Shown one piece after another: positions 48,515 to 58,490 of a stretch of 64,000 nucleotides of DNA. A program made the translations under genes and the position numbers. The notes under the pieces are model-generated. The model made no database searches and had not been told where the DNA came from. It worked only from the letters and a program-made list of their open reading frames with translations. The DNA is taken from contig JAJTYR010000005.1 of the NCBI GenBank assembly GCA_021463505.1, positions 1-64,000 of the forward strand. Direction: 5' to 3'. The first letter of the stretch is position 1. The number at the start of each line of letters is the position of its first letter. This DNA comes from Burkholderiaceae bacterium. Its GTDB lineage: Bacteria; Pseudomonadota; Gammaproteobacteria; Burkholderiales; Burkholderiaceae_E.

Positions 48515-49851
48515 ACATGAAACGCTATGTCGCGCGAACCGCGAAGGAAGCGCTGGGCCAGGCGCGCGCCGAGCTCGGCGCCGACGCGATCGTCCTGGCC
48601 AACCGGCCGGTGGCTGCCGGCGTCGAGATCGTGGCGATGGCCGAGGCGGCCGTGCCCGGTGCGCAGACTGGCCGGACTGCGGTGGCGCGCGCGGCGACGA
48701 CGAACGCACACGGCGTGGCGCCGGCCGGCGCTGCGATGAGCACGGTGGACTTCCAGACTTACGTGCGCGAGCGCCAGCAGCGGCGCAGCGAGCGCGCGCC
48801 GGTCATCGACCGCGCCGGTGACCTCACGCTTGCGGGGCTGCCCGGTGCTGACCCGTTCGGCGAGCGGCCGCGCAGCGGCGCCGGGGGCACCGCCGAGCTG
48901 ATGGCCGAATTGCGCGCGATGCGCGGCTTCATCGCCGAGCAGATCGAGTCGGTGAGCTGGTTCGAGGGCATGCGCAAGCGACCGGTCCAGGCACGCCTGC
49001 TGCGCTGGCTGCTGCGCGCGGGCTTCTCGCCGTCGTTGTCGCGCACGCTGATGGGCCGGCTGCCGGACGACGTCGACGAGACGCAGGCGCAACGCTGGCT
49101 GCACGAGGCGCTGCGACAGGAGCTGCCCTGCATCACGACCGCGCAGACGATCTTCGACGAAGGCGGGGTGTTCGCACTGCTCGGGCCGACCGGTGTTGGC
49201 AAGACCACCACAGCGGCCAAGATCGCTGCGCAGTTCGCGCTGCGCAACGGGGTCCAGTCGGTCGGCCTGATCACCGCAGACGTCTATCGGGTTGGCGCAC
49301 AGGACCAGCTGCGCACTTTCGGCCGCCTGCTCGGCGTGCCGGTGCATGTCGCGCACGACGTCGCCGGCCTGACCGACTTCCTGCAGCTGTTCATGAATCG
49401 CAAGCTGGTCCTGATCGATACCGCAGGCGTGGGCCAGCGCGACGAGCGCGTCGGCGAGCTGCTCGCGGCGCTGTCGTCGACCCGCGTGCGCCGGGTGGTG
49501 GTGATCGACGCGGCAATGCAGGCCGAAGCGATCGACGAGGTCGCCACCGTCTATCAGGCAGACCAGGCGGCAGGCGTCGTGCTCTCCAAAGTCGACGAAG
49601 CGGTGCAGCTGGGCGGCGCGCTGGATTGCCTGATTCGCCGCCGTCTCGAACTGCAGGGCGTGGCCGATGGCCAGCGGGTGCCCGAGGACTGGCACCGCCC
49701 CGATATCGGCACGCTGGTCCAGCGCGCGCTGGCCAGTGCCGGTGATGCACGGCCCACGCCGTTCGATTTCGACGACGCCGAGCTGGCGATGCTGATGGCA
49801 GCCCGTCCCGTTCATGCGGGGCCAGCCCGGGCCGAGGCGCGCGGTGTTTGA
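48511..49851 (+). CDS. flhF: flagellar biosynthesis GTPase FlhF
   Basis: GVFALLGPTGVGKTTTAAKIAAQFALR (SRP GTPase), MKRYVARTAKEALGQARAELG. Confidence 0.95.
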   Translation: MNMKRYVARTAKEALGQARAELGADAIVLANRPVAAGVEIVAMAEAAVPGAQTGRTAVARAATTNAHGVAPAGAAMSTVDFQTYVRERQQRRSERAPVIDRAGDLTLAGLPGADPFGERPRSGAGGTAELMAELRAMRGFIAEQIESVSWFEGMRKRPVQARLLRWLLRAGFSPSLSRTLMGRLPDDVDETQAQRWLHEALRQELPCITTAQTIFDEGGVFALLGPTGVGKTTTAAKIAAQFALRNGVQSVGLITADVYRVGAQDQLRTFGRLLGVPVHVAHDVAGLTDFLQLFMNRKLVLIDTAGVGQRDERVGELLAALSSTRVRRVVVIDAAMQAEAIDEVATVYQADQAAGVVLSKVDEAVQLGGALDCLIRRRLELQGVADGQRVPEDWHRPDIGTLVQRALASAGDARPTPFDFDDAELAMLMAARPVHAGPARAEARGV

Positions 49852-50485
49852 AAGCGGACTCGACCAGGCCTTCGGCCTCAGGCGCATGTTCGCAGCGCCG
49901 CCGCTGCTGCTCGGTCTGGGGTGCGCGCGGGGCGACGCTGCCGACCAGGCTGGTGTGGCCGGACTGGCGCGCGCGTTGCAGCGTGCCGGTCGGCGGCCGG
50001 TGCTGATCGACCTGCTGGGCGAGCGCGGCTGCCGCATCGCCAACGCAGGCGACCTCGTCGCGCTCGCGCAGCGGCTGCGCGGCGAAGGCCGGCGGCGCGG
50101 CGCCGAGCCCGACCTCGCACTGGTGATGGCCGATCCGCTGCGGCTGGCCGACGTGGCAGCCGCGTTGAACGACCGCATCGTACTGTTCGCGCCGGGCGAT
50201 GCGTCGTCGCTCGCGCAGTTGTACGCACAGGTCAAGGCGGTGCGACTGGCGCACGGCGTGACCCGCTACGTGGCGGCGTTTCGCGACGCGCGCTCGCGCC
50301 AGGTGGCGCTCGACGCCCATCGTCGGCTGGCCGACACCGCAGCGCGCTTCCTGGGCGCTGCCGTCGAGTTCGGCGGACTGATTCCGGCGCTCGACCGCGA
50401 CCCCCGGGCCTGGGACCGCTTCGCCGCCGATGCCATCGGCTGGGCGTGTCCGCTGCACGGCGTACGGATGCCAGCGGCGGGCTGA
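49844..50485 (+). CDS. degenerate FleN/FlhG-like protein without Walker A
   Basis: position between flhF and fliA; AALQRAGRRPVLIDLLGERG resembles a ParA-like ALARRGRRVLLLDAD segment, but the KGGVGKT-type loop is absent. Confidence 0.6.
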   Translation: MFESGLDQAFGLRRMFAAPPLLLGLGCARGDAADQAGVAGLARALQRAGRRPVLIDLLGERGCRIANAGDLVALAQRLRGEGRRRGAEPDLALVMADPLRLADVAAALNDRIVLFAPGDASSLAQLYAQVKAVRLAHGVTRYVAAFRDARSRQVALDAHRRLADTAARFLGAAVEFGGLIPALDRDPRAWDRFAADAIGWACPLHGVRMPAAG

Positions 50486-50491
50486 GAACGC

Positions 50492-51223
50492 GTGCACGGA
50501 ACCGCGTCGATGTACACCGCCCACGGCACCCTCGATCGCGACTCGGTGGTCGAACGCTACGGCCCGATGGTCCGGCGAATCGCCAGTCAGCTCGCGGCGA
50601 AGCTTCCGGCCAATGTCGATCCGGCCGACCTCGCGCAGGCCGGCATGATCGGGCTGCTCGATGCGCTGTCGCGCTACGAAACGGGCCACGGCGCGCAGTT
50701 CGAGACCTTCGCGATGCAGCGGGTGCGTGGCGCGATGCTCGACGAACTGCGCGGCTCGGACTGGCTGCCGCGCTCCGTGCGGCGCGCCCAGCGCACGATC
50801 GAGCAGGCGATCCACGCTGCCGAGCAGAAACTGCAGCGTGCGCCGCGCGAAACCGAAATCGCCGCCGAGCTTGGCCTGCGGCTCGACGCCTATCAGCAGA
50901 TGCTCGCCGATGCGCGCGGCGCGCAACTCGTCTACCTCGACGATTTCGGTGACGACGGCGAGGAGGGATTCCTCGACCGGCACGTTCCGGCCGCGGGCAC
51001 CGATCCGACCGAGATCCTCGGTGACGCAGGCTTCACACGGGCGCTGGTGGATGCGATCGAGCGGCTGCCCGAGCGCGAGCGTCTCGTGATGGGCATGTAC
51101 TACGAGCAGGACATGAACCTGAAGGAAATCGGCGCCGTGCTCGGCGTGACCGAGTCGCGCGTGTCGCAACTGCACAGCCAGGCCGTGGCGCGGCTGCGCA
51201 CCCAGATGACCGTCTGGACCTGA
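50492..51223 (+). CDS. fliA: RNA polymerase sigma factor FliA (sigma-28)
   Basis: PADLAQAGMIGLLDALSRYETGHGAQFETFAMQRVRGAMLDELRGSDWLPRSVR. Confidence 0.97.
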   Translation: MHGTASMYTAHGTLDRDSVVERYGPMVRRIASQLAAKLPANVDPADLAQAGMIGLLDALSRYETGHGAQFETFAMQRVRGAMLDELRGSDWLPRSVRRAQRTIEQAIHAAEQKLQRAPRETEIAAELGLRLDAYQQMLADARGAQLVYLDDFGDDGEEGFLDRHVPAAGTDPTEILGDAGFTRALVDAIERLPERERLVMGMYYEQDMNLKEIGAVLGVTESRVSQLHSQAVARLRTQMTVWT

Positions 51224-51243
51224 CTTCCGCTGGAACCTGCGAC

Positions 51244-51642
51244 TCAGGCCTGCAGCGACGTGCGAACCGCCGCGCGCTCCGACGGGCGTCCGTCGGCCTC
51301 GTAGGTGCGCGCCTGCGGCGGTGCGAGCAGGGCTGCGAGCGCGCGCTGCGTGCTGGCCGCCGCGCGCTGCGCCACCGCCGCGTTGGCTTCCAGCGCAGCG
51401 CGCATCCGGGCCGCGTCGGAGCGGCCGATCGAACTCGAGTCGCTGCCGACCTGGGCCGACAGTGCGCTCGACAGGCCCGCCAGCCACGCGACGAGGCCGG
51501 TGTTGGCCGTCGCCAGCCGGATTGGATCACCGTCGACCATCGCTGCGCGATGGGCCCCGAGCAGTTCGAGTCCGCGCTGCAGCAACCCGGCCGGATCGGC
51601 CGGCGCCGGCGCCGTGTGGTGATGTCTGGCGCCCACGTTCAT
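51244..51642 (-). CDS. flgN: FlgN-like flagellar chaperone
   Basis: helical ORF immediately downstream of flgM. Confidence 0.7.
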   Translation of the reverse strand: MNVGARHHHTAPAPADPAGLLQRGLELLGAHRAAMVDGDPIRLATANTGLVAWLAGLSSALSAQVGSDSSSIGRSDAARMRAALEANAAVAQRAAASTQRALAALLAPPQARTYEADGRPSERAAVRTSLQA

Positions 51643-51959
51643 CGGGCCCGGGTGAGCGTTTCGAGCAGTTGCGCCGCCTCCGTGATCATCCGCTCGGCGA
51701 CCACCCGGGTCCGCACCTGGAAGTGACCTTCGACGATCGCGTTGCGGACTTCCTCGACCTTGTCGGTGCGCACTGCGTCGAGCGGGTCGCTGGCTGCGCC
51801 GACGAGGCTGCGCGAAGTGCGCGTCAGCCGCACCTCGTCGGCGGCTGGCCGCTCGACTTCGCCGGTGTCGCGCGGCGCCCGGGAGCCGCCCGGTACCAGG
51901 CCAGAGCGCAGCGTGACGTCGACGCCTGGCTGGATCTCGCAAGGTTTGCCGATCTTCAT
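51639..51959 (-). CDS. flgM: anti-sigma-28 factor FlgM
   Basis: MKIGKPCEIQPG ... VRNAIVEGHFQVRTRVVAERMITEAAQLLETL. Confidence 0.88.
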   Translation of the reverse strand: MKIGKPCEIQPGVDVTLRSGLVPGGSRAPRDTGEVERPAADEVRLTRTSRSLVGAASDPLDAVRTDKVEEVRNAIVEGHFQVRTRVVAERMITEAAQLLETLTRAR

Positions 51960-52002
51960 GAATCCCCCTTCGGATGCTCCGTCGCGGGTCGGGATGATGG
52001 AC

Positions 52003-52029
52003 TCATCGGCAGCGCCCGGCCGAACTTGA
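52003..52029 (-). promoter_or_regulatory. sigma-28 promoter for flgM (TCAA-N15-GCCGATGA)
   Basis: minus strand TCAAGTTCGGCCGGGCGCTGCCGATGA; 7/8 to consensus -10, spacing same as fliC. Confidence 0.7.
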
Positions 52030-52058
52030 GGCCCGGTGGCCAGGACGTTGCGGGTGGG

Positions 52059-52949
52059 TCAAAGCCGGATCTCGACGACCCGGCCATGCACGGTGCCGAG
52101 CAGCAATTTGTTCTGGCCGGTGCGCACCCTGAGCGTCTGACCTTCGCCGGCACCCGCCACGGCGAAGCCTTCCGAGGATATCGTGAACCCATTGCCGATC
52201 ACCCGAATCCTGACAGGATCGCCAGCTGCGATCGTCTGCGGTACGCGCAGGTCGCTGGCCCGGACCACCGTGCCCGGACTCAGCGGGCGTACCAGCGTGC
52301 GCCCGGCGAGCGCCGCCCGGTCGGACAGCGCCAGTCCGTGCACGGTCGTGAGGTCGACTTCCTCGACTCCGAACGACTGCGGGTCGGCGATCGCGCCTGC
52401 GGGCAGCGCCCGGTTCGCGACCAACGCCGGACCGAACACCGACACCGTCACCGGAACATAGGTGCTCCACGATGCGCCCTCGACGCAGCGCACGCCGATG
52501 TGGCTGCGACCCCACAATCGGGCGTTCGGGGGCAGGAATGGTTCCATCCGCGCACAGGGGGCGAGTTTCGCCGCCGCTTGCGACGGTCCGACCTTGACCT
52601 CGACACGCATCGTCGACGCGGCCGCGGCACTCGGGCCGGCGCCTTCATCGCCCGCAGCCCGTTCGCGCTTGCCCGACCAGGCGGCTGCGGCCGATTGCTC
52701 GACCCAGCGCTGCAGTCGGCCGCTGTCCGGCACTGCCTCGTCGGCGTGCGCCGCAACCGGCGCCGATGGGGTGGCAGGCGCCGACGGGACGGGCGCGACG
52801 GCCGATGCCCCCGAAGCGTGCGCCGCGATCATCGCGAGCAGGACCGGGGCCAGCCGTGCGGCGGTGTGCGGCCGCGTCGGCAACCGGGTGCACGGCGGCG
52901 TGTGCCGGCGCACCGGCCATCGTCCGTGAAGGTGCGGGGTCTGCGGCAT
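52059..52949 (-). CDS. flgA: flagella basal body P-ring formation protein FlgA
   Basis: C-terminal SAF: RALPAGAIADPQSFGVEEVDLTTVHG...LRVPQTIAAGDPVRIRVIGNGFTISSEGFAVAGAGEGQTLRVR. Confidence 0.93.
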   Translation of the reverse strand: MPQTPHLHGRWPVRRHTPPCTRLPTRPHTAARLAPVLLAMIAAHASGASAVAPVPSAPATPSAPVAAHADEAVPDSGRLQRWVEQSAAAAWSGKRERAAGDEGAGPSAAAASTMRVEVKVGPSQAAAKLAPCARMEPFLPPNARLWGRSHIGVRCVEGASWSTYVPVTVSVFGPALVANRALPAGAIADPQSFGVEEVDLTTVHGLALSDRAALAGRTLVRPLSPGTVVRASDLRVPQTIAAGDPVRIRVIGNGFTISSEGFAVAGAGEGQTLRVRTGQNKLLLGTVHGRVVEIRL

Positions 52950-53059
52950 CGCGTCGTCCTCGTGTGGATATCCATGCATCGGGGCGGGGCGCGTCTGCGG
53001 TGCATTCACGCCATCCGACAGCCGCAGCGTAGTCGCCCGCGCAGCGTGTACAGGGGCGG

Positions 53060-53124
53060 AGATGCGGGGCAAATGCGCCGCTTTTCCGGGCGATGCACGC
53101 TGGCCGTCGCGCGAATAATCGGCA
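53060..53124 (+). promoter_or_regulatory. putative FlhD4C2-dependent class II promoter for flgB operon
   Basis: GAGATGCG-N12-CGCTTTTCCGGGCGATG, then GCGAATAATCGGCA 35 nt downstream. Confidence 0.62.
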
Positions 53125-53150
53125 GCAACGGCAAGAACCCGAGGCACCCG

Positions 53151-53594
53151 ATGCTCGACCGACTCACTGCGAACCTGAAGTTCCACGGCGAAGCGCTTGC
53201 GTTGCGCGCCGAGCGCCAGCAGGTGCTCGCGTCGAACATCGCGAACGTCGACACGCCGAACTTCAAGGCGCGCGACTTCGACTTCGGGCAGGCGTTGCGC
53301 CAGGCGACCATCGGCCAGGCGACTGCCGGCCGGGTCGTCACGGCCAGTGCGTCGGCGTCCACGGCTTCGGGTGCGGCGCCCGCGTGGCTGCCCCTGAAGA
53401 CCTCCGGCGCGGCAGCGGCCGCCAGCCCGCAACTCGCCTGGCGCGCGCCCGAACAGCCGTCGATCGACGGCAACACCGTCGACCTGGATCGCGAACGCGC
53501 CAGCTTCGCCGACAACTCGCTGCGCTACGAAGCCACGTTGAGGTTCATCAACGGCAATGTACGCAACCTGCTGAGCGCGATCCGCGGCGACTGA
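53151..53594 (+). CDS. flgB: flagellar basal body rod protein FlgB
   Basis: [28 protein letters not shown]. Confidence 0.97.
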   Translation: MLDRLTANLKFHGEALALRAERQQVLASNIANVDTPNFKARDFDFGQALRQATIGQATAGRVVTASASASTASGAAPAWLPLKTSGAAAAASPQLAWRAPEQPSIDGNTVDLDRERASFADNSLRYEATLRFINGNVRNLLSAIRGD

Positions 53595-53650
53595 ACCAAC
53601 CCGCGCGCACGACCTGGCCCCCAACCTCACGCCCAACCCAGGAGCACGGC

Positions 53651-54061
53651 ATGTCCCTGTTGAACATCCTCGGCATTTCGGGCAGCGCCGTCTCGGCGCA
53701 GAGCCAGCGACTCAACGTCGTCGCCTCGAACCTTGCCAACGCCGACAGCGTGGCGGGTCCGGACGGGCAGGCGTACAAGGCCCGCCAGGTGGTCTTCCAG
53801 GCCGAGCATTCCGCGGGCGCCGCGCGCGGCGTCTCGGGCGTGCGCGTCAGCAACGTGGTCGAGGACCCGGCCCCGGCGCGGCGCATTCACGATCCCGCGC
53901 ACCCGCTGGCGGATGCCGACGGCTACGTCGCGCAGAGCAACGTCAACGTGATCGAGGAGATGGTGAACATGATCTCCGCGTCGCGTTCGTACCAGAACAA
54001 CATCGAAGTGATGAATACCACCCAGCAGCTGCTCGTGAAGACGCTGCAGCTGGGACAGTGA
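53651..54061 (+). CDS. flgC: flagellar basal body rod protein FlgC
   Basis: [41 protein letters not shown] ... [28 protein letters not shown]. Confidence 0.97.
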   Translation: MSLLNILGISGSAVSAQSQRLNVVASNLANADSVAGPDGQAYKARQVVFQAEHSAGAARGVSGVRVSNVVEDPAPARRIHDPAHPLADADGYVAQSNVNVIEEMVNMISASRSYQNNIEVMNTTQQLLVKTLQLGQ

Positions 54062-54077
54062 CGAAGGAGCGCATCGC

Positions 54078-54839
54078 GTGAACACCACGATCGACGCCTC
54101 CGCGGGCACGCGCGTTGCCGCCGCCTCCCCTTCGGCGAGCGGCGGCGCGACCGTGCTCGCGGGCGCGGCGGCCGGCGCCGACAGCGCCGCGGCCACCGAG
54201 GACCGCTTCCTGCGGCTGCTGGTGGCGCAGATGCGCAACCAGGATCCGCTCAATCCGCTGGACAACGCGCAGGTGACCAGTCAGCTGGCGCAGATCAACA
54301 CGGTGCGCGGCATCGAGCAATTGAATGCGTCGATGTCGAAGATGGCTGCGGTTTCCGGCGAGGTGTCGCCGCTCGCGGCAGTGGGCCTGCTCGGGCGCCA
54401 GGTGCTGGTGGCCGGGGACACGTTCGACTGGAAAGAGGCGGCTCCCGGCGTGGCCGGTGGCGAGCCGGGGGCGGTCGACGCTGCGGCCGCAACGGCGCCT
54501 GCCGTACGCCTGGGTTTCGAATTGCCGGCGGAAGCCCGGGCGGTGCGCGTCGAGATCGTCGACGCTGCGGGCCGCGTGGTGCGTACGCACGAACTCGCCG
54601 GCGTCGCGCCGGGCGTGCACACGTTCGAGTGGGACGGCAGGCATGCCGACGGCACCCGGGCAGTCGCCGGCAGCTACCGGTTGCGCGCGGCGGCGGCCAG
54701 CCACGACGGTGCGCCACTGGATGTCGCAACGCTGACACCGGTGCGCGTCACCGGCATCGCGCAGGCCGCGGGCGGTGCACGCGTCGAACTGGGCGGCCGG
54801 CCGGCTGTGGCCACCTCGGCGATCCGGGCGGTGCTCTGA
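54078..54839 (+). CDS. flgD: flagellar hook assembly protein FlgD
   Basis: DRFLRLLVAQMRNQDPLNPLDNAQVTSQLAQINTVRGIEQLN. Confidence 0.96.
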   Translation: MNTTIDASAGTRVAAASPSASGGATVLAGAAAGADSAAATEDRFLRLLVAQMRNQDPLNPLDNAQVTSQLAQINTVRGIEQLNASMSKMAAVSGEVSPLAAVGLLGRQVLVAGDTFDWKEAAPGVAGGEPGAVDAAAATAPAVRLGFELPAEARAVRVEIVDAAGRVVRTHELAGVAPGVHTFEWDGRHADGTRAVAGSYRLRAAAASHDGAPLDVATLTPVRVTGIAQAAGGARVELGGRPAVATSAIRAVL

Positions 54840-54897
54840 GCAGCCGGCGCCGCACGCACGGAACTTCCACCATCGACTTTCGACAGGAGCGCACACC

Positions 54898-56118
54898 ATG
54901 TCTTTCCAGCAAGGCCTCAGCGGTCTGAACGCCGCAGCCCGCAACCTCGATGTGATCGGCAACAACGTCGCCAATGCCAACACGGTGGGCGCGAAGGCCT
55001 CGCGTGCCGAGTTCGCCGACGTCTACGCCACCTCGCTGTACGGCGCGGGCAGCAACGCCTTTGGCGGCATCGGCATCTCGGTAGCCGACGTGACGCAGCA
55101 ATTCACCCAGGGCGACATCACCACGACGAACAGCGCGCTCGACATGGCGATCAACGGGCGCGGCTTCTTTCGCATGTCCAGCGACGGCGAGATCACCTAT
55201 ACGCGCAACGGCCAGTTCCAGCTCGACAAGGACGGCTACATCGTCAACGCGCAGGGCGGGCGGCTCACCGGCTACCGGGCCGATGCCAACGGACTGGTCA
55301 ACGCCAGCGTGCCGGGCGACCTGCAACTGCAGACCGGCGACATCGCTCCGCGTGCCAGCAGCACCGGTGCGGTGACCGCGAACCTCGATGCCGCGGCGAA
55401 GGTGCCCACGGCCGCGTTCGCCGTGAACGACGCGACCAGCTACAACGGCGCCACGACCGTCGCGGTGTACGACGCACAGGGTGCCGAGCACACCGTGGCG
55501 GTGTACTTCCGCAAGTCGGCCGACAATACCTGGGACGTCTATGGCGCAGCCGACGGCACGCAGATCGGTGCCGGCCCGCTGGGGAGCCTGACCTTCGGTG
55601 CCGACGGTCGCCTGGCGCCCGCATCGCCAACCACGCTGGCCGTGTCCGTGCCGATCCCGGCGGGGGCTGGCGGGACGCTGCCGGTGACCTTCAACCTGGC
55701 GAAGATGACCCAGTTCGGCTCGCCGTTCTCGGTCTCCGAGCTGTCGCAGAACGGCTCGGCGGCCGGGCGCCTGTCGGGCTTTTCGGTCGGCTCGGACGGA
55801 ACCGTGCTGGCGCGCTACACCAATGGCCAGACGCTGGCGCAGGGTCGCGTCGTGCTGGCGAACTTCACCAATCCGCAGGGCCTCGCCGCGATCGGCGGCA
55901 ACCAGTGGGCGGAAACCGCCGACTCGGGCTCGCCGATGGCGGGTTCGCCCGGTGCGGGCAGCCTGGGCGTGATCCAGTCGGGTGCGCTCGAGCAGTCCAA
56001 CGTGGACCTGACCGCCGAACTGGTCAACATGATCACCGCACAGCGCCTGTACCAGGCCAACGCGCAGGCGATCCGCACGCAGGACCAGATCATGCAGACG
56101 ATCGTCAACCTGCGTTGA
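54898..56118 (+). CDS. flgE: flagellar hook protein FlgE
   Basis: MSFQQGLSGLNAAARNLDVIGNNVANANTVGAKASRAEFADVY. Confidence 0.97.
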   Translation: MSFQQGLSGLNAAARNLDVIGNNVANANTVGAKASRAEFADVYATSLYGAGSNAFGGIGISVADVTQQFTQGDITTTNSALDMAINGRGFFRMSSDGEITYTRNGQFQLDKDGYIVNAQGGRLTGYRADANGLVNASVPGDLQLQTGDIAPRASSTGAVTANLDAAAKVPTAAFAVNDATSYNGATTVAVYDAQGAEHTVAVYFRKSADNTWDVYGAADGTQIGAGPLGSLTFGADGRLAPASPTTLAVSVPIPAGAGGTLPVTFNLAKMTQFGSPFSVSELSQNGSAAGRLSGFSVGSDGTVLARYTNGQTLAQGRVVLANFTNPQGLAAIGGNQWAETADSGSPMAGSPGAGSLGVIQSGALEQSNVDLTAELVNMITAQRLYQANAQAIRTQDQIMQTIVNLR

Positions 56119-56170
56119 CGCGGGCGCGACGCGCAGGCACTGACCGGCAACGTGCCGGCGGGGAGCTCAC

Positions 56171-56908
56171 ATGGACCGGATGATCTATCTGTCGATGAGT
56201 GGGGCCAAGGCGCTGGCACAACGCCAGGACGCGCTCAGCCACAACCTCGCCAATGCCGACACCACCGGCTTTCGCACCGACCTGATGGCGTTTCGTGCGG
56301 TGCCGGGCCGGCAGAGCGGCACCGCGACCACGCGCGTGTGGTCGCTCGAGGCGAGCGCGGGGTTCGACGCGCAGTCCGGGCCGCTGCGCCAGACGGGGCG
56401 CGCGCTCGACGCGGCGGTCCGCGGTGCGGGCTGGTTCGTGGTGCAGGGCGCCGATGGCGAGGAAGCGTACACGCGCGACGGCGCCTTCGAACTGGGCGCC
56501 GACGGCACGCTGCAGACGCGCAGCGGCCAGCCGGTGCTGGGCGACGGCGGTCCGCTCAGCGTGCCGCCGAATGCCGAGGTGTCCATCGGCGCCGACGGCA
56601 CGGTGAGCGCGAAACTGGGCGGCCAGCCGCCGTTCGAGGTCGGCCGGCTCAAGCTGGTCAATCCGCCCATGGCCAGCCTGCGCAAGGGCGCCGACGGCCT
56701 GGTGCGCAGCGCCGACGGCGAACCGGCATCGTCGGACGACACGGTGCGCCTGGCAGAGGGCGCGCTCGAGGGCAGCAACGTCAACGTGGTCGAGTCGATG
56801 ATCGGCATGATCGCGCTGGCACGCCAGTTCGAGATGCAGATGCGCCTGCTGCAGACCGCCGAAACCAACGAACAGAAGGCAGCGCAGTTGCTGTCGCTGA
56901 AGGGCTGA
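56171..56908 (+). CDS. flgF: flagellar basal body rod protein FlgF
   Basis: [41 protein letters not shown]. Confidence 0.96.
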   Translation: MDRMIYLSMSGAKALAQRQDALSHNLANADTTGFRTDLMAFRAVPGRQSGTATTRVWSLEASAGFDAQSGPLRQTGRALDAAVRGAGWFVVQGADGEEAYTRDGAFELGADGTLQTRSGQPVLGDGGPLSVPPNAEVSIGADGTVSAKLGGQPPFEVGRLKLVNPPMASLRKGADGLVRSADGEPASSDDTVRLAEGALEGSNVNVVESMIGMIALARQFEMQMRLLQTAETNEQKAAQLLSLKG

Positions 56909-56943
56909 GCGCTGCGAGCGCCGTCCGCGAAGGGAGTTGCACC

Positions 56944-57726
56944 ATGATTCGTTCGCTCTGGATCGCCAAGACCGGGCTCGATGCGCAGCAGACGCAGCTC
57001 GACACGATCTCGCACAACCTCGCCAACGTCGCGACCAACGGCTACAAGCGCTCGCAGGCGGTGTTCGAGGACCTGCTGTACCAGAACATGCGCCAGGCTG
57101 GCGGGCAGGAGACGCAGCAGAACGTGTTGCCCACCGGCCTGCAGCTGGGCACCGGCGTGCGCCCGGTGGCCACCGCGCGCCTGTTCACCCAGGGCAACCT
57201 GCAGAAGACCGACAACACCTTCGACATGGCGGTCAACGGCAACGGCTTCTTCAGCGTGCAGATGCCCGACGGCAGCGTGGCGTACACGCGCGACGGGTCG
57301 TTCCGGGTCGATGCCTCGGGGCAGCTGGTGACCTCGAACGGCATGCCGATGTCGCCGCCGATCGTGATCCCGCCCAACGCGCTCAGCGTGACCATCGGCG
57401 CCGACGGCGTGGTCTCGGCGACGCAGGCCGGGCAGTCGAGCCCGGTGCAGGTCGGCCAGGTGCAGCTGGCCACCTTCGTCAATCCGGCCGGCCTGGATCC
57501 GCGTGGCCAGAACCTGTTCACCGAGACCGCGGCCTCGGGCGCGCCGACCGTGGGCACGCCGGGGGTCAACGGTGCCGGCCTCATCAACCAGGGCTACGTG
57601 GAAACCTCGAACGTCAACGTGGTCGAGGAACTGGTGGCGATGATCCAGACGCAACGCGCCTACGAGATCAACTCGAAGGCGATCGAGACGTCCGACCAGA
57701 TGCTGGGCCGGCTGTCGCAGTTGTGA
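56944..57726 (+). CDS. flgG: flagellar basal body rod protein FlgG
   Basis: [47 protein letters not shown]. Confidence 0.98.
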   Translation: MIRSLWIAKTGLDAQQTQLDTISHNLANVATNGYKRSQAVFEDLLYQNMRQAGGQETQQNVLPTGLQLGTGVRPVATARLFTQGNLQKTDNTFDMAVNGNGFFSVQMPDGSVAYTRDGSFRVDASGQLVTSNGMPMSPPIVIPPNALSVTIGADGVVSATQAGQSSPVQVGQVQLATFVNPAGLDPRGQNLFTETAASGAPTVGTPGVNGAGLINQGYVETSNVNVVEELVAMIQTQRAYEINSKAIETSDQMLGRLSQL

Positions 57727-57737
57727 TGGAGGGGGCG

Positions 57738-58472
57738 ATGCGCGTTTCGGCTCTGTCCGCTGCGCCCAGGTTGGCGCCCAGGCTGGCGCTGGCGCTTCTG
57801 GCCGGCATCTCGCTGTCGGGCTGCCTGGCGACCACGCCGCGCGTGGCGGTGCTCGAGCCGACCACGGTGCGACCGGAACCCACCACCGCGACTGCGGCAG
57901 CGGCTGCAGCCGCGCGCGCGCCGCAGGCCAACGGCGCGATCTACCACCCGTCGAGCCACCGCGGCCTGTTCGAGGATCGACGCGCGCGGCTGGTTGGCGA
58001 CCTGCTCACGATCCAGATCCAGGAGAAGACCACCGCACGCAGCAGTTCCAACAGCACGGTCGACCGCAAGGGCAGCGTCGACGCGTCGATCACGCGGCTG
58101 CCGCTGGTGTCCCAGACCTCGAGCCTGATTCCGAAGCTGGGCGTGGCGGGGGGCACGAGCAACAACTTCGAAGGCAAGGGCGCCACCGGTTCCGAGAACC
58201 TGTTCACCGGCACGATCACCGTGACCGTCGTCGAGGCGCTGCCCAACGGCAACCTGGTCGTCGCCGGCGAGAAGCAGGTGGGCATCAACCAGAACGTCGA
58301 GGCGTTGCGCTTCTCGGGCGTGGTGAATCCTGCGACGGTGCTGCCGGGCAACATCGTCAGTTCCACGCAGGTCGCCGACGCGCGCCTCGAGGTGCGCGGG
58401 CGCGGCGACATCGACAGTGCGCAGACGGTGGGCTGGCTGGCGCGCTTCTTCCTCAGCTTCATGCCGATCTGA
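57738..58472 (+). CDS. flgH: flagellar L-ring lipoprotein FlgH
   Basis: lipobox ISLSGCLA; LFEDRRARLVGDLLTIQIQEKTTARSSS. Confidence 0.96.
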   Translation: MRVSALSAAPRLAPRLALALLAGISLSGCLATTPRVAVLEPTTVRPEPTTATAAAAAAARAPQANGAIYHPSSHRGLFEDRRARLVGDLLTIQIQEKTTARSSSNSTVDRKGSVDASITRLPLVSQTSSLIPKLGVAGGTSNNFEGKGATGSENLFTGTITVTVVEALPNGNLVVAGEKQVGINQNVEALRFSGVVNPATVLPGNIVSSTQVADARLEVRGRGDIDSAQTVGWLARFFLSFMPI

Positions 58473-58490
58473 ACGGCGCCGGGTGATGCC

